Shown here in pieces: positions 55,645 to 64,000 of a DNA stretch of 64,000 nucleotides (the stretch's first letter is position 1; every line of letters begins with the position of its first letter). This DNA is from Terrimesophilobacter mesophilus. GTDB taxonomy: Bacteria; Actinomycetota; Actinomycetes; Actinomycetales; Microbacteriaceae. The translations under genes were made by a program, and so were the position numbers. The notes below the pieces were generated by a model. The model was not told the DNA's origin. It saw nothing but the letters and a program-made list of their open reading frames with translations, and ran no database searches. The stretch lies in contig NZ_JACHBP010000001.1 in the NCBI RefSeq assembly GCF_014200375.1, positions 868,001 to 932,000 on the forward strand, written 5' to 3'.

Positions 55645-56150
55645 TCAGGTCGATCGTTGTCATCATCGGTTCGCGTCACGACGCCTCTCAGCTCTCGGCG
55701 CTCGCCGGCGAACCGTCCCGGCTTCAGCAACTCATCGAGTCGTCAACCGACGGTGTCTCGGTCACGCTCATCTCGAACGGCCTCGACCGTCCGATCCCCG
55801 GACTGGCCGCCCACGTCAACCTGGCAGCGACGCAGCCAAGTGCGATCGACCGAGTCCTGAGTCGCCTCGGGGCCACGGCGCTGTTTCGGCGACTCGCGAC
55901 CTTCCCGATCGGGCGGCTCCTCAACTCGATGGGGCCCGTGGATGCCGGACGAGTCTTCTGGCGCACGGTGCGGGGTAGCCGGGACGCAATGGAAGCACTG
56001 GCTGCAGCCGACATCGCGATCGCCGCCGACATGCCGGCGGTGAGGACGGCCTGGAAGGCGCTCCGTGCCCAGAGAGTGACGGAGGCCTATTACGACCATC
56101 GCGCCACGTCGTTGGGGATCACCTTCGGGATTCCGACGGCCAGGAACTGA
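55641..56150 (+). CDS. Protein of unknown function, possibly a lone GT-B N-domain
   Basis: The 169-residue product matches no family I recognise. It begins MIRSIVVIIGSRHDASQLSA, a strand-turn-helix typical of a Rossmann fold, and ends with ADIAIAADMPAVRTAWKALR. The order resembles the N-terminal half of a GT-B enzyme, with nothing for the nucleotide-binding half. It overlaps the GT4 stop as ATGA and ends two bases from the convergent GT gene. It may be a remnant or a partner subunit. Confidence 0.6.
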   Translation: MIRSIVVIIGSRHDASQLSALAGEPSRLQQLIESSTDGVSVTLISNGLDRPIPGLAAHVNLAATQPSAIDRVLSRLGATALFRRLATFPIGRLLNSMGPVDAGRVFWRTVRGSRDAMEALAAADIAIAADMPAVRTAWKALRAQRVTEAYYDHRATSLGITFGIPTARN

Positions 56151-56151
56151 C

Positions 56152-57327
56152 TCAGCGCAGGTATTCCGCGAGAATTCCAGCCGACCGGCGGCCGTCGTGT
56201 ATCTCGGTCACGAAGTCGACAGCCTGTCTCGCGACCTCGCGGTACCGCTGCCGATCCGTCACAATACCGCGAACGACCTCGTCGAGCCGAGCCGCTGTCG
56301 CTTCGACGACCGGCACCTCGAACCCGGTGGCTCCGAGAACCTGAGAGCGTGCATGTGGACTCACATGGCTCACGACAACGCGCCCCGCTGCCATCGCTTC
56401 GAGCGCAACGACGCCGTAGTCGCCGAAACTGATCTGGTCGACGACGATGTCGGAGTCGGCGTACAAACCGGGCATCTCGGAGAATGGCACACCGAAGACG
56501 CGACGATAGCTGATCACTCCTTCGGCATCCAGCCTCGAAAGGATCGGATCGATCTGTTGGGAACCTTTCGTCGCCGCTGAGCTGGGGGCGTGAACGACGA
56601 CGGGACGGGTCCGCTGCAACACTCCTGACGCGGTCGCCCAGCGCTCCGGCTCGATGATCGACGGAAGCCAGTGCGCGTACGGCACATCGAGGATGAGGTC
56701 GGGCGTCGTGACAAGCACGGGAAGCCCGAGTTCGTCGAGAAGCCTCCGATTGCGTGCGGCGACCCGTTCGAGTGACGGCGCCGCCTCGGCCAGCGAGCCC
56801 AGGAACGGTGAGTCAGGGTTCGCCGCCGCATGCCGGCTCGGAAGGCGGATGTCGGTTCCGTGACACAGCATGACGACCCCCACGCCATGACGAATCAAGC
56901 GCCGCACCTGGGACGACACTGTCTCGTCCAGGACGGCACCGAACGGATGCCGTTCGGCCTCGACGAGAACGTGCGTGAAGCCCCGCGAGACGATGTCTCG
57001 CTCGCGCCGCTGCCACCGGCGGGAGGCCGTGTAGAACCCGAGCGGGACCGAGTAGTCGGTCGGGTGCGCGAAGCCGTCGCCCGAACGCACCGCCATATTG
57101 ACGGCCGCGGCATCCGGCACATGCTCGGTGATCGCGTGAGCCCATTGCCAACCCTGTCCGGCGAAGTTCGCCGGAGTGATGTAAAGCCTTCGAGGTGCCG
57201 CGGGGGCCTGCGGTGCGGGAGGCAGTTCCCTCGGATCGAACCGGTACGCACGCGGCAGCACCTGGCCGAGGAGTCGCTCAGGAACGAGCCTCATGATCCG
57301 CCCGCAAAGCCATCGCACCAGCCTCAC
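56152..57327 (-). CDS. GT-B glycosyltransferase, paralogue of the gene at 46620
   Basis: The 391-residue protein shares LYITPANFAGQGWQWAHAIT, CHGTDIRLPSRHA, PVVVHAPSSAATKGS and EAMAAGRVVVSHVS with the product of 46620-47840, so the two arose by duplication. Both have the GT-B fold and the C-terminal DIVVDQISFGDYGV. The GTG at 57327 is taken as start; an ATG at 57294 is possible. Orientation is opposite to the flanking GT4 genes. Confidence 0.83.
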   Translation of the reverse strand: MRLVRWLCGRIMRLVPERLLGQVLPRAYRFDPRELPPAPQAPAAPRRLYITPANFAGQGWQWAHAITEHVPDAAAVNMAVRSGDGFAHPTDYSVPLGFYTASRRWQRRERDIVSRGFTHVLVEAERHPFGAVLDETVSSQVRRLIRHGVGVVMLCHGTDIRLPSRHAAANPDSPFLGSLAEAAPSLERVAARNRRLLDELGLPVLVTTPDLILDVPYAHWLPSIIEPERWATASGVLQRTRPVVVHAPSSAATKGSQQIDPILSRLDAEGVISYRRVFGVPFSEMPGLYADSDIVVDQISFGDYGVVALEAMAAGRVVVSHVSPHARSQVLGATGFEVPVVEATAARLDEVVRGIVTDRQRYREVARQAVDFVTEIHDGRRSAGILAEYLR

Positions 57328-57389
57328 CGCGTCACGACCGTCGCCACCTGACCAGTCTCTCCTATCCTCGGAGATTTCCGGAACGCCGA

Positions 57390-57395
57390 TAGACT
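57390..57395 (+). promoter_or_regulatory. -10 box (TAGACT) before GT4 gene
   Basis: TAGACT lies 23 bases before the ATG at 57419, giving a leader of about 17 bases. The 91-base gap to the divergent gene holds no other signal I can name. Confidence 0.3.
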
Positions 57396-57418
57396 ACTGA
57401 TCCCCGTAACAACGGCCG

Positions 57419-58552
57419 ATGGGACTGAGCGCAACGGTGAGAATCGCAGTCACGACAGGAGCTCTCAAGGTGCCGCCGACTTATTTCGTGGTCGATCACG
57501 CCCAGAGGCTTCGCACCGAGCACGAGTTCGAGGTCTTCGCCCTCGTCGCGGATGTATCCGATCCGGCGATCACCATTCCGGTACACGGCGTCGTCCCGCT
57601 GCGCGGCGCTTCGTTCGAACGACGGATGCCGGCCGCGCCGCTCGGGATTCCCCTCCTCGGGGGCAGGATTCGGCGCTTTCAGCCCGACCTTATCCATCAG
57701 CACTTCGCCACCTGGTCCGGCCCGGCGATCAGCGCGGGCAGGAAGGGAGCGAAGCCCATCTTGACGACGGTGCATGGCTACGACATCCTGCTGGCTCGGC
57801 GCAACAACCGGAGCCTTCGCGATCGGTGGAACCTCGCAAACGTCGCGAATGCTCGGGACCACAGCAACCGGGTGCTCGCGGTCAGCGAGTTCCTCGCTGG
57901 CGAAGCCGTTGCGGCCGGATTCGACCCGACCCGACTCGAGGTTCATTACCAGGGGGTGGACACCGAGTACTTCACTCCTCTGCCCGGTACCCAGCATGCG
58001 GATTCCGTCCCGGTCGTCGCATTCGTCGGGGCCCTTGCCGAGCGCAAGGGGATCATGGATCTGATCGCCGCTTCGAACGCGCTCATCGGTGCCGTCGACC
58101 ACCGCCTCGTCATCATGGGCGGCGGGCCACTTGCCTCAGCGATTCAGGCTGAAGCCGCCCGAACGTCTCACATCGACGTGCTCGGAACACTGCCGCGCGC
58201 CGAGATCCGCGCGCAGTTGAGACGCGCCACTCTCATGGCCCTGCCCACTCAAGAGCACGACGGCTGGCGCGAGGCTGCAGGGCTCGTCCTGGTCGAGGCG
58301 CAGGCCTGCGGTACACCGGTCGTCGCCTACCGCAGCGGTGGAACGCCTGAAATGGTCGATGAAAATCGCAGCGGCCTGCTCGTAGCGGAGAAGGATGTCG
58401 CAGCACTCACCTCAGCGATCCGCGATGTACTCGCACTCGGTAGCGAGGACTATCTGCGAATGCGCCATGCAGCACGAGAATTCGCTCACGAGCATCGCAG
58501 CCTCGATCGCAGCTGTCGGGAACTCCTCGCGCACTACGCGGAGCTCACCTGA
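57419..58552 (+). CDS. GT4-type glycosyltransferase
   Basis: The 377-residue GT-B enzyme shows LIHQHFATWSGPAISAGRKG and TVHGYDI in the first domain. The second domain has VVAFVGALAERKGIMDLIAA and the GT4 motif REAAGLVLVEAQACGTPVVA. The conserved E-x7-E pattern is present. A GTG at 57437 could be the true start (MRIAVTTGAL). The stop lies inside the convergent DUF2142 gene by 19 bases. Confidence 0.87.
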   Translation: MGLSATVRIAVTTGALKVPPTYFVVDHAQRLRTEHEFEVFALVADVSDPAITIPVHGVVPLRGASFERRMPAAPLGIPLLGGRIRRFQPDLIHQHFATWSGPAISAGRKGAKPILTTVHGYDILLARRNNRSLRDRWNLANVANARDHSNRVLAVSEFLAGEAVAAGFDPTRLEVHYQGVDTEYFTPLPGTQHADSVPVVAFVGALAERKGIMDLIAASNALIGAVDHRLVIMGGGPLASAIQAEAARTSHIDVLGTLPRAEIRAQLRRATLMALPTQEHDGWREAAGLVLVEAQACGTPVVAYRSGGTPEMVDENRSGLLVAEKDVAALTSAIRDVLALGSEDYLRMRHAAREFAHEHRSLDRSCRELLAHYAELT

Positions 58553-60027
58553 CGGCCGGGCCAGGAGACTTCCCTCACAACGATGTAGACCGTTGCGGCA
58601 AACGCGAGCGAGCCGATCGCCCACACTGTCATGGGCGAGAACGGGATGTGCCACCACCACTCGGCACCGGCGTCCAGGTTCCATCCGGCCGCGTCGATAC
58701 CGGTGACGTAGCGCCGGATGTTCATGTGCAGCGCAATCAGGTTCGCGATCGACAGGGTGGCGATGACGAGAATGAGTTGCGGCCGGCTCAGCGAATAGCC
58801 ACGATCCTTCCGCGTGAGCATGACGAGCCCGATCAGAAGGAGGATGAGCGGCAGCATGTACCGCGGCTGCACCTGCTCGCCGACAATGTCGCCTCCTGCC
58901 GTGAGCACGTAGACGGGGAGAATCCAGAGCGTCGCCCCTGCGGCCAGCACGACGACGAGCTTCCTTCCCCACATGCTGCGCAGGGCAACGAATCCCACCG
59001 CGACAAGACTCGCGATCGTTCCGTACGACACGATGGCCGGCATCGACGTGTCGAGCCAACCGAGCCCCCACTGGCCAAAATTGCCGGCCCAGAGGAACGG
59101 GATATTCAGGAAGTTGTAGGCGAAGCGACCGAACCCGTTGAGATCGGCTGTCGCAGCCCCCGGCGCGAGCGAACCGCCGGTGCCTCCCGAGAATCCGCCC
59201 AACCCGGCTGCCGTCTGCCGTGCCGTGAGGAAGAGCAGGGCAGCAGCGATCACGAGGACAACAGGGAGGATGGCGTCCAGCGCATACCTCTTCCAGCCTC
59301 GCCTGCCCCGCGGAACAGTCAGGAGGAAGACCGCCCCGATCCCCATGATCGCGTACACTGCCGCATCCCCGCGTGAGCCCGCGGCAAGCACGGTGGCGAT
59401 AGCCGCCACGCCGCCGAGGCTCCATTTTCGCCATCCGGATGTCTCGAGGTAGCCGAGCAAAGCGAGCCAGCCGGTGCCAACGCCCATGATCGCCCAGGCG
59501 CTCGGATTATTCGACGCGAGGAGGAACATGCCCATCGGAACCGAGCCGATCACCCACGGCCAGATGAGTGTTGGGCGTCGTTCGGGAGGAAGAAGAAGGA
59601 ACAGCCCGGTGATCAGTCCCACGAAGATCAGGATGTTGACGAAGCGCATCACGAGCGCAGACACCTCAACGTCGTGCCCCACGAACGTGTGCATGACGGC
59701 GTAGTACACCGGTGGGTAGCCGCCGCTGAAGTTTCCGCGCTTTGTGACGGTGTTGGCGGTCCCGGTGAAGTCGATGCCGTCCTGGCAGGATGCGCTCACC
59801 TCCGGTTTCTGCGCGTAACAGATCGAATCGACGAGCGCTTCTGGAACGCTTCGGGTTGCCGCCGACGTGCCAGCTGCGCATTCCGTTCCGTCCACCACAG
59901 CGCACCACGTGCTCACGAGGTGGTAATCGTCATCCGGTGCTGCGCCGATGGGCGACGCGAACGCCCAGGCGAGCAGCGCGACGATCGCAAACGCCGGTGC
60001 GAAATGGATGGCTCTGAGCTTGCGCAC
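58534..60027 (-). CDS. DUF2142 polytopic membrane protein
   Basis: The 497-residue protein has about 11 transmembrane helices and one large outer loop after the first helix, with Asp-rich APDDDYHLVSTWCAV and two Cys pairs. The beginning DDYHLVSTWC and the phrase GGYPPVYYAVMHTFVG match the DUF2142 membrane family, related in topology to GT-C glycosyltransferases. It may transfer sugars from lipid donors outside the membrane. The GTG start shares one base with the ABC exporter stop (TAGTG). Confidence 0.82.
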   Translation of the reverse strand: MRKLRAIHFAPAFAIVALLAWAFASPIGAAPDDDYHLVSTWCAVVDGTECAAGTSAATRSVPEALVDSICYAQKPEVSASCQDGIDFTGTANTVTKRGNFSGGYPPVYYAVMHTFVGHDVEVSALVMRFVNILIFVGLITGLFLLLPPERRPTLIWPWVIGSVPMGMFLLASNNPSAWAIMGVGTGWLALLGYLETSGWRKWSLGGVAAIATVLAAGSRGDAAVYAIMGIGAVFLLTVPRGRRGWKRYALDAILPVVLVIAAALLFLTARQTAAGLGGFSGGTGGSLAPGAATADLNGFGRFAYNFLNIPFLWAGNFGQWGLGWLDTSMPAIVSYGTIASLVAVGFVALRSMWGRKLVVVLAAGATLWILPVYVLTAGGDIVGEQVQPRYMLPLILLLIGLVMLTRKDRGYSLSRPQLILVIATLSIANLIALHMNIRRYVTGIDAAGWNLDAGAEWWWHIPFSPMTVWAIGSLAFAATVYIVVREVSWPGRQVSSA

Positions 60028-61871
60028 TATCCCTCGCCCACCGATGTTTGATCGGATATAGCCGGCTCCTCGTCGAACGACATGAGCTTCACGTATTCGG
60101 CGACCATCGGAACGCTCTTTTGCACCGCCTTGAAGTCTCCGGAGGCGATGACGCGCCCGGCCTCGATGACGTGGACGACATCGGCATGCTGCACGGTGGA
60201 AAGCCGGTGGGCGATGACGATGACTGTTACGGTGCCCGCGAGCGCCCGGAGACTGTCCCCGATGATCGCCTCGGAGCTTGCATCGAGCCCGCTCGTCGCC
60301 TCATCGAGGATGAGAAGCCTCGGCCGCACATACAGTGCCCGCGCAAGACCGATGCGCTGCACTTGCCCTCCGCTCAGGGCATCCACTTGCTTGCCCACTG
60401 AGGTGTCGACTCCGTCGGGGAGGGTTTCGATGAAGTCGGTGAGGTAGGCAGACTTGATGACCTCGGCGAGGCGGACTTGGTCGATGTTCTCCGGTTCGAC
60501 GCCGAGCGCGATGTTTTCAGCAATCGTTCCGGACACCATGCCGGGCTTCTGCGGGACGTAGGACACCATGCCCGGGGCGATCGTACGTAGGTCGTTGGGT
60601 TCAACTCCTCCGATCCGCACCCGACCGGAGTCGGGCCGGATGAGCCCAAGGATCAAGTCGACGAGCGTCGTCTTCCCCGAACCGGATGGGCCGATGATCG
60701 CGCTGTATCCCCCGGGGGAGAACTGCAGGCTGATGTCATCGATCGTGTCGTTCGAGTCGGACGAATACCGGTACCGCGCATCGCTGATGACGACCCCCAG
60801 GCCGCCATCCGTCACGCGATCCACGGTGTCGGTGGCTGGCTCCATTTCGTGCGGAAGCCGCGCCGGTAATTCGGCCAGGAGGTCGAGTGCAGAGCGGGAT
60901 CTCTCCGCGTTGATCTTGAGCGCGGCCACCGCGGTCTGGAGCGGGAGGAGTGATCCCATGATTCGCACGCCGCCGGCAAGAAAAATTCCCAGCGTTGCGA
61001 GCCCTGAAGCGAGGTCGCCGCTTAACAGCTGCAGCCCGACGAAGACGACGACCCCAAGGATCAGAGCAGTCTCCACGACGTAGCGTGGCATCCCACCAAG
61101 GAACTGAAGAACTGCGCCACTTTTTGCAATGCGCCGCCGCGACAGGTGAATGCGGTTCAGGAACAGTTCTTGCCGGCCGAGGACCGAGATCTCGCGAAAC
61201 GTGTCGAGCGTGTCGCTGATCGCATTCGTCGCATCGATCGTGCCATCTGCCGCATCGTTTCCAGCGCGCTTGAGGCTTCGGCCGATGAAGTACTGCATCC
61301 CAACGACGGTGATGCCGAAATAGGCGAGAGCAAACAGCGCAGCGATGGGGTCGACGACAAGAAACGCGATCGCGACGACAAGAAGCAGGAAGGACTCGGT
61401 GATGATTGCCGCAACGTTGTTCAGGATGCCGGTGAACGCCCAGTTCGAGCCCGCGGTGATCGCGTACTGAAACTCCGCTTTCGAGTAGCGTTTCGCATTC
61501 GCGAGCGACCCGCGCAGGAGGTAGTCGATGAGCCGGTCCGCGTTCCTCGCCTCAACGCGCGAAATGAACTTCGCAATCGACCAGCTGAGGAGGATGGCCA
61601 GAACTGCCTTGACGACGAAGACTGCGAGCACGCCGGAGACGAGGATCAACAGCCCGGTTGAGTCCAGTCGAGGGATCGTGAATCCGAGGAGAACGGTGTC
61701 CCCACCGTCGGGGTTCAGCTGAGTCGCCCCGATGCTCGCAATCAGGCCGACGAGGATGATGCCAAAGACGTCGAGGATGCCGATCAACGACCGCAACGCG
61801 ACGAGGGAGAAATAGACCACCCGTTCGCGCTTCGACAGGAACGACAGCGACTGTCGTGCGGCGGCTAGCAT
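60027..61871 (-). CDS. ABC exporter, possible lipid-linked glycan flippase (second of two)
   Basis: The 614-residue half-transporter has a six-helix membrane domain and an ATPase domain. The ATPase motifs are Walker A GPSGSGKTT (about 390), LSGGQVQRIGLARAL, Walker B LLILDEATSGLD and IAHRLSTVQ. It is PglK-like in overall design and related to, but clearly distinct from, the exporter at 51371. The ATG at 61871 begins MLAAARQSLSFLSKRERVVY; the frame opens further upstream but those residues overlap the glycosyltransferase end. DUF2142 follows. Confidence 0.87.
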   Translation of the reverse strand: MLAAARQSLSFLSKRERVVYFSLVALRSLIGILDVFGIILVGLIASIGATQLNPDGGDTVLLGFTIPRLDSTGLLILVSGVLAVFVVKAVLAILLSWSIAKFISRVEARNADRLIDYLLRGSLANAKRYSKAEFQYAITAGSNWAFTGILNNVAAIITESFLLLVVAIAFLVVDPIAALFALAYFGITVVGMQYFIGRSLKRAGNDAADGTIDATNAISDTLDTFREISVLGRQELFLNRIHLSRRRIAKSGAVLQFLGGMPRYVVETALILGVVVFVGLQLLSGDLASGLATLGIFLAGGVRIMGSLLPLQTAVAALKINAERSRSALDLLAELPARLPHEMEPATDTVDRVTDGGLGVVISDARYRYSSDSNDTIDDISLQFSPGGYSAIIGPSGSGKTTLVDLILGLIRPDSGRVRIGGVEPNDLRTIAPGMVSYVPQKPGMVSGTIAENIALGVEPENIDQVRLAEVIKSAYLTDFIETLPDGVDTSVGKQVDALSGGQVQRIGLARALYVRPRLLILDEATSGLDASSEAIIGDSLRALAGTVTVIVIAHRLSTVQHADVVHVIEAGRVIASGDFKAVQKSVPMVAEYVKLMSFDEEPAISDQTSVGEG

Positions 61872-61903
61872 TCGTCCAGAGTATCCTCTCGGCCCTCTCT
61901 CGC

Positions 61904-63274
61904 TCAGCGGCGACGAAACAGTCGGCGAGCGAGTTTTGCCATGGTTGCGCGCGGCCCTGAGTGCCGGAGGTGGTGCCACGCCATCGAGAGGTCGTGCCGA
62001 AATCCGTATGGTTTCGATCCGCCGGTGAGCGAGCGCGTGTTGAGCGAGCCGGTGTTCTTCCGGTTGGCCGGGTAATCCGCGGCGTGGTGCGGATCGCGGA
62101 CGAACTCAGCGAGCGGCGCGAGCGTTCTTGCCCACGTGAATGTCTCGGCCACCCGTGCCAGATTCTTCCGCGCCGACTCGGCGAAACTTTCATCGAACAG
62201 CACGCGTTCCAACGCCTCGGACAGGGCCACGACGTCGCCGGCCGGCACGACAACCCCGAGATTCTCTCTCGCCACCAGTTCGGCGAAGCTGTCGCCATCG
62301 GTGACGACCATCGGCAAGTGCGCCCAGAGGTAGTCGAGGATGCGGGTGCGAAATGAGAACGTCGTCTCAATGTGCGCGAAATGCGTGCTCACTCCCGCAT
62401 CCGCTTCAACGAGGAAGTTCTCGCGGTCCGCGTAGTCCACCCAGTCCGCATTGAAGAACACGGCTGAGTCGAGAACCCCCTCATCCCGCGCGAGGGCAAC
62501 CGATTCGCCGACGATACCCATTGTGTCGACCCCCGGGTGCCTGGTTCCAAGGAAGTAGAGGCGCACACCATCCCTGCGCTTCACAAGATCCGCGACAGCC
62601 CGGATGAGAGTCTTCGGGTCGAACCAGTTGTAGAGCCCGCCGCCCCACAGAATGACCTTGTCTGTGACTGCAACACCCGGGACTACACCTTTGAGCGCCG
62701 GGTGACGGTGCTCGGGGGCCACAGCATTCAGGCCGAACGGCGCAACGGCGATCAACCGCTCCAAATCAGGATCGGTGTCGTACGTGCTCGGGTTGATTCG
62801 GCCGAGGGAAGCGAGTTGCCCGAGATAGAACATCCGCTGCCGCTCCGAGGCGCACAGGAAGAAGTCGGCGAAAGCCAATTGCTGGTTGAGCACGCGCGTT
62901 GCAGTGGACACTCGCATCTGCCACGTGGCGCGAGGCAGCTCTCGCCCCTGCTCGAGCATCTCGAGGTGCATCGGGTCGTAGATATCGGCAACGATGATGG
63001 TGCTCGTGGTGCGCAGGACCTCGAATTGGTCCATCGCGTGGCCCTGGAACACAATGACCTCGGCCCACCGCTCGAGTTCGTTGAACTGGGCGTTATCGCC
63101 CGGTGCGACACGGCGCACCTGAAACGGAGCCTCCACCGACTCGAGGTTCGTTGTCGTCAGGAGAACGACGTCATTGTCGGTGGCGAGGTGAAGCGCCATG
63201 TTCCAGGCCCGGATGGCCGGCCCAGCCATGCGCGCACCGATCGGGTCGCCGGTAATGATGAGGACGCGCGTCAC
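61904..63274 (-). CDS. GT4-type glycosyltransferase with basic C-terminal tail
   Basis: The 456-residue GT-B protein begins [20 protein letters not shown], with the glycine-rich [12 protein letters not shown]. It has [20 protein letters not shown] and [20 protein letters not shown] in the C-terminal domain. A basic tail of about 50 residues (ARRLFRRR at the end) may bind the membrane. The start overlaps the rmlA stop as ATGA, so rmlA, this gene and the exporter probably form one operon. Confidence 0.86.
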   Translation of the reverse strand: MTRVLIITGDPIGARMAGPAIRAWNMALHLATDNDVVLLTTTNLESVEAPFQVRRVAPGDNAQFNELERWAEVIVFQGHAMDQFEVLRTTSTIIVADIYDPMHLEMLEQGRELPRATWQMRVSTATRVLNQQLAFADFFLCASERQRMFYLGQLASLGRINPSTYDTDPDLERLIAVAPFGLNAVAPEHRHPALKGVVPGVAVTDKVILWGGGLYNWFDPKTLIRAVADLVKRRDGVRLYFLGTRHPGVDTMGIVGESVALARDEGVLDSAVFFNADWVDYADRENFLVEADAGVSTHFAHIETTFSFRTRILDYLWAHLPMVVTDGDSFAELVARENLGVVVPAGDVVALSEALERVLFDESFAESARKNLARVAETFTWARTLAPLAEFVRDPHHAADYPANRKNTGSLNTRSLTGGSKPYGFRHDLSMAWHHLRHSGPRATMAKLARRLFRRR

Positions 63275-64000
63275 ACGCGATCCTCCAGTAGCCCGAGAAG
63301 GTAGGTGCCGTATCCGCTCTTCAGCAGCGGCTCGGCAACGGCGGCGAGTTGCGCGTCATCGATCCAGCCCGCGCGCCACGCGACCTCCTCGATGCAGCCG
63401 ATCTTGAAACCCTGTCGATCCTCGACGACTCGAACGAACTCGGTCGCTTGCATCATCGAATTGAACGTTCCCGTGTCGAGCCACGCCGTGCCACGGTCGA
63501 GCACCTGCACTTGCAATCGTCTTTCAGCGAGGTAGTGCTCATTGACGGCCGAGATCTCCAGTTCGCCGCGCGCACTCGGCCGGATCGATTTCGCCACTTC
63601 GACGACCGAGTTGTCGTAGAAATACAGCCCCGGCACGGCATACCTGCTCTTCGGCTCCGCCGGCTTCTCCTCAATGGAGATTGCGCGGAACTCGGAATCG
63701 AACTCGACGACCCCGTACGCAGCCGGGTCGGCCACCTGATACGCGAAAATCAGTGCGCCATCGATGTCGTGCAACCGGCGCAGGCTCGCACCGAGCCCGG
63801 TCCCGTAAAAAATGTTGTCCCCGAGCACAAGAGCGACGCTGTCACCGGCGAGAAACTCTTCGCCGATGAGGAATGCCTGGGCGAGCCCCTCCGGGTGCGG
63901 CTGAACCGCATACTGCAACTCGATCCCCAGTGTGCTCCCGTCGCCCAGCAGTCGCTGGAACTGCGCCTGGTCGTCGGGGGTCGTGATGATGAGAATCTGC
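63271..64000 (-). CDS. rmlA: Glucose-1-phosphate thymidylyltransferase, N-terminus outside the window
   Basis: RmlA makes dTDP-glucose, the first step toward dTDP-rhamnose. The visible 243 codons include [46 protein letters not shown] and [14 protein letters not shown], which identify the enzyme and its long form. Full length is about 290 residues, so roughly 45-50 N-terminal residues with the nucleotide loop are missing beyond 64000. The rmlBCD genes are not in the window and may lie to the right. Confidence 0.95.
   Translation of the reverse strand, partial: QILIITTPDDQAQFQRLLGDGSTLGIELQYAVQPHPEGLAQAFLIGEEFLAGDSVALVLGDNIFYGTGLGASLRRLHDIDGALIFAYQVADPAAYGVVEFDSEFRAISIEEKPAEPKSRYAVPGLYFYDNSVVEVAKSIRPSARGELEISAVNEHYLAERRLQVQVLDRGTAWLDTGTFNSMMQATEFVRVVEDRQGFKIGCIEEVAWRAGWIDDAQLAAVAEPLLKSGYGTYLLGLLEDRV

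Overview
The window is high-GC DNA from an actinobacterium, most likely of the family Microbacteriaceae. The evidence is the mtrA-mtrB-lpqB operon, a WhiB-family regulator next to phosphomannomutase and a DUF3499 gene, the MoxR/DUF58/DUF4129/DUF4350/SpoIIM/RDD cluster, a long-form ribosome hibernation factor beside secA, and proteins with cell-wall-binding repeat 2 (CWB2). The family assignment is inference. The coding is dense: no gene-free stretch reaches 300 bases, and many neighbours share ATGA or GTGA start/stop overlaps. I saw no tRNA, rRNA, insertion sequence, integrase or CRISPR array.

Bases 1-26000 are mainly core genes. On the minus strand lie secA (3' end outside the window), hpf, comF, lpqB, mtrB and mtrA. 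On the plus strand follows a five-gene cluster: a membrane protein, DUF4129, DUF4350, a MoxR ATPase and a DUF58 protein. A furA-katA pair (peroxide response) separates this cluster from its usual partners spoIIM and RDD. Next come ahcY, manB and a DUF3499 gene, a degenerate zincin-like gene, a DUF5719 gene, a very large membrane glycosyltransferase, and a whiB2-like gene with a clear promoter. manA follows at 26131.

Bases 27388-64000 form one large surface-glycan locus that continues past the right edge. It contains two tandem Wzy/WaaL-like membrane proteins and sugar-nucleotide genes: galE, two gmd-like genes, and a five-gene set resembling wbpD, wbpE, wbpB, wbpA and wbpI, predicted to make UDP-2,3-diacetamido-2,3-dideoxy-mannuronic acid. 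It also has rmlA at the right edge, at least seven glycosyltransferases, a DUF2304 protein, an OafA-SGNH acyltransferase, a DUF2142 membrane protein and two ABC exporters that could flip lipid-linked glycans. Among these sit three secreted CWB2 proteins: one with a possible peptidoglycan-active N-terminus, one with CNA/transthyretin-like modules, and one zinc metalloprotease.

The simplest reading is that manA, manB, galE, gmd and the wbp-like genes supply activated sugars, the glycosyltransferases build lipid-linked repeats, the ABC exporters and Wzy-like proteins export and polymerise them, and the CWB2 proteins bind the resulting wall polymer. That CWB2 proteins bind the polymer encoded beside them is inference, and it is the most interesting idea here. 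A second theme is regulatory: many genes have an extended -10 match (TAnnnT) six to nine bases before the start codon, as expected for leaderless transcripts. One such promoter appears to drive a 12-codon leader frame that overlaps the start of a CWB2 gene.
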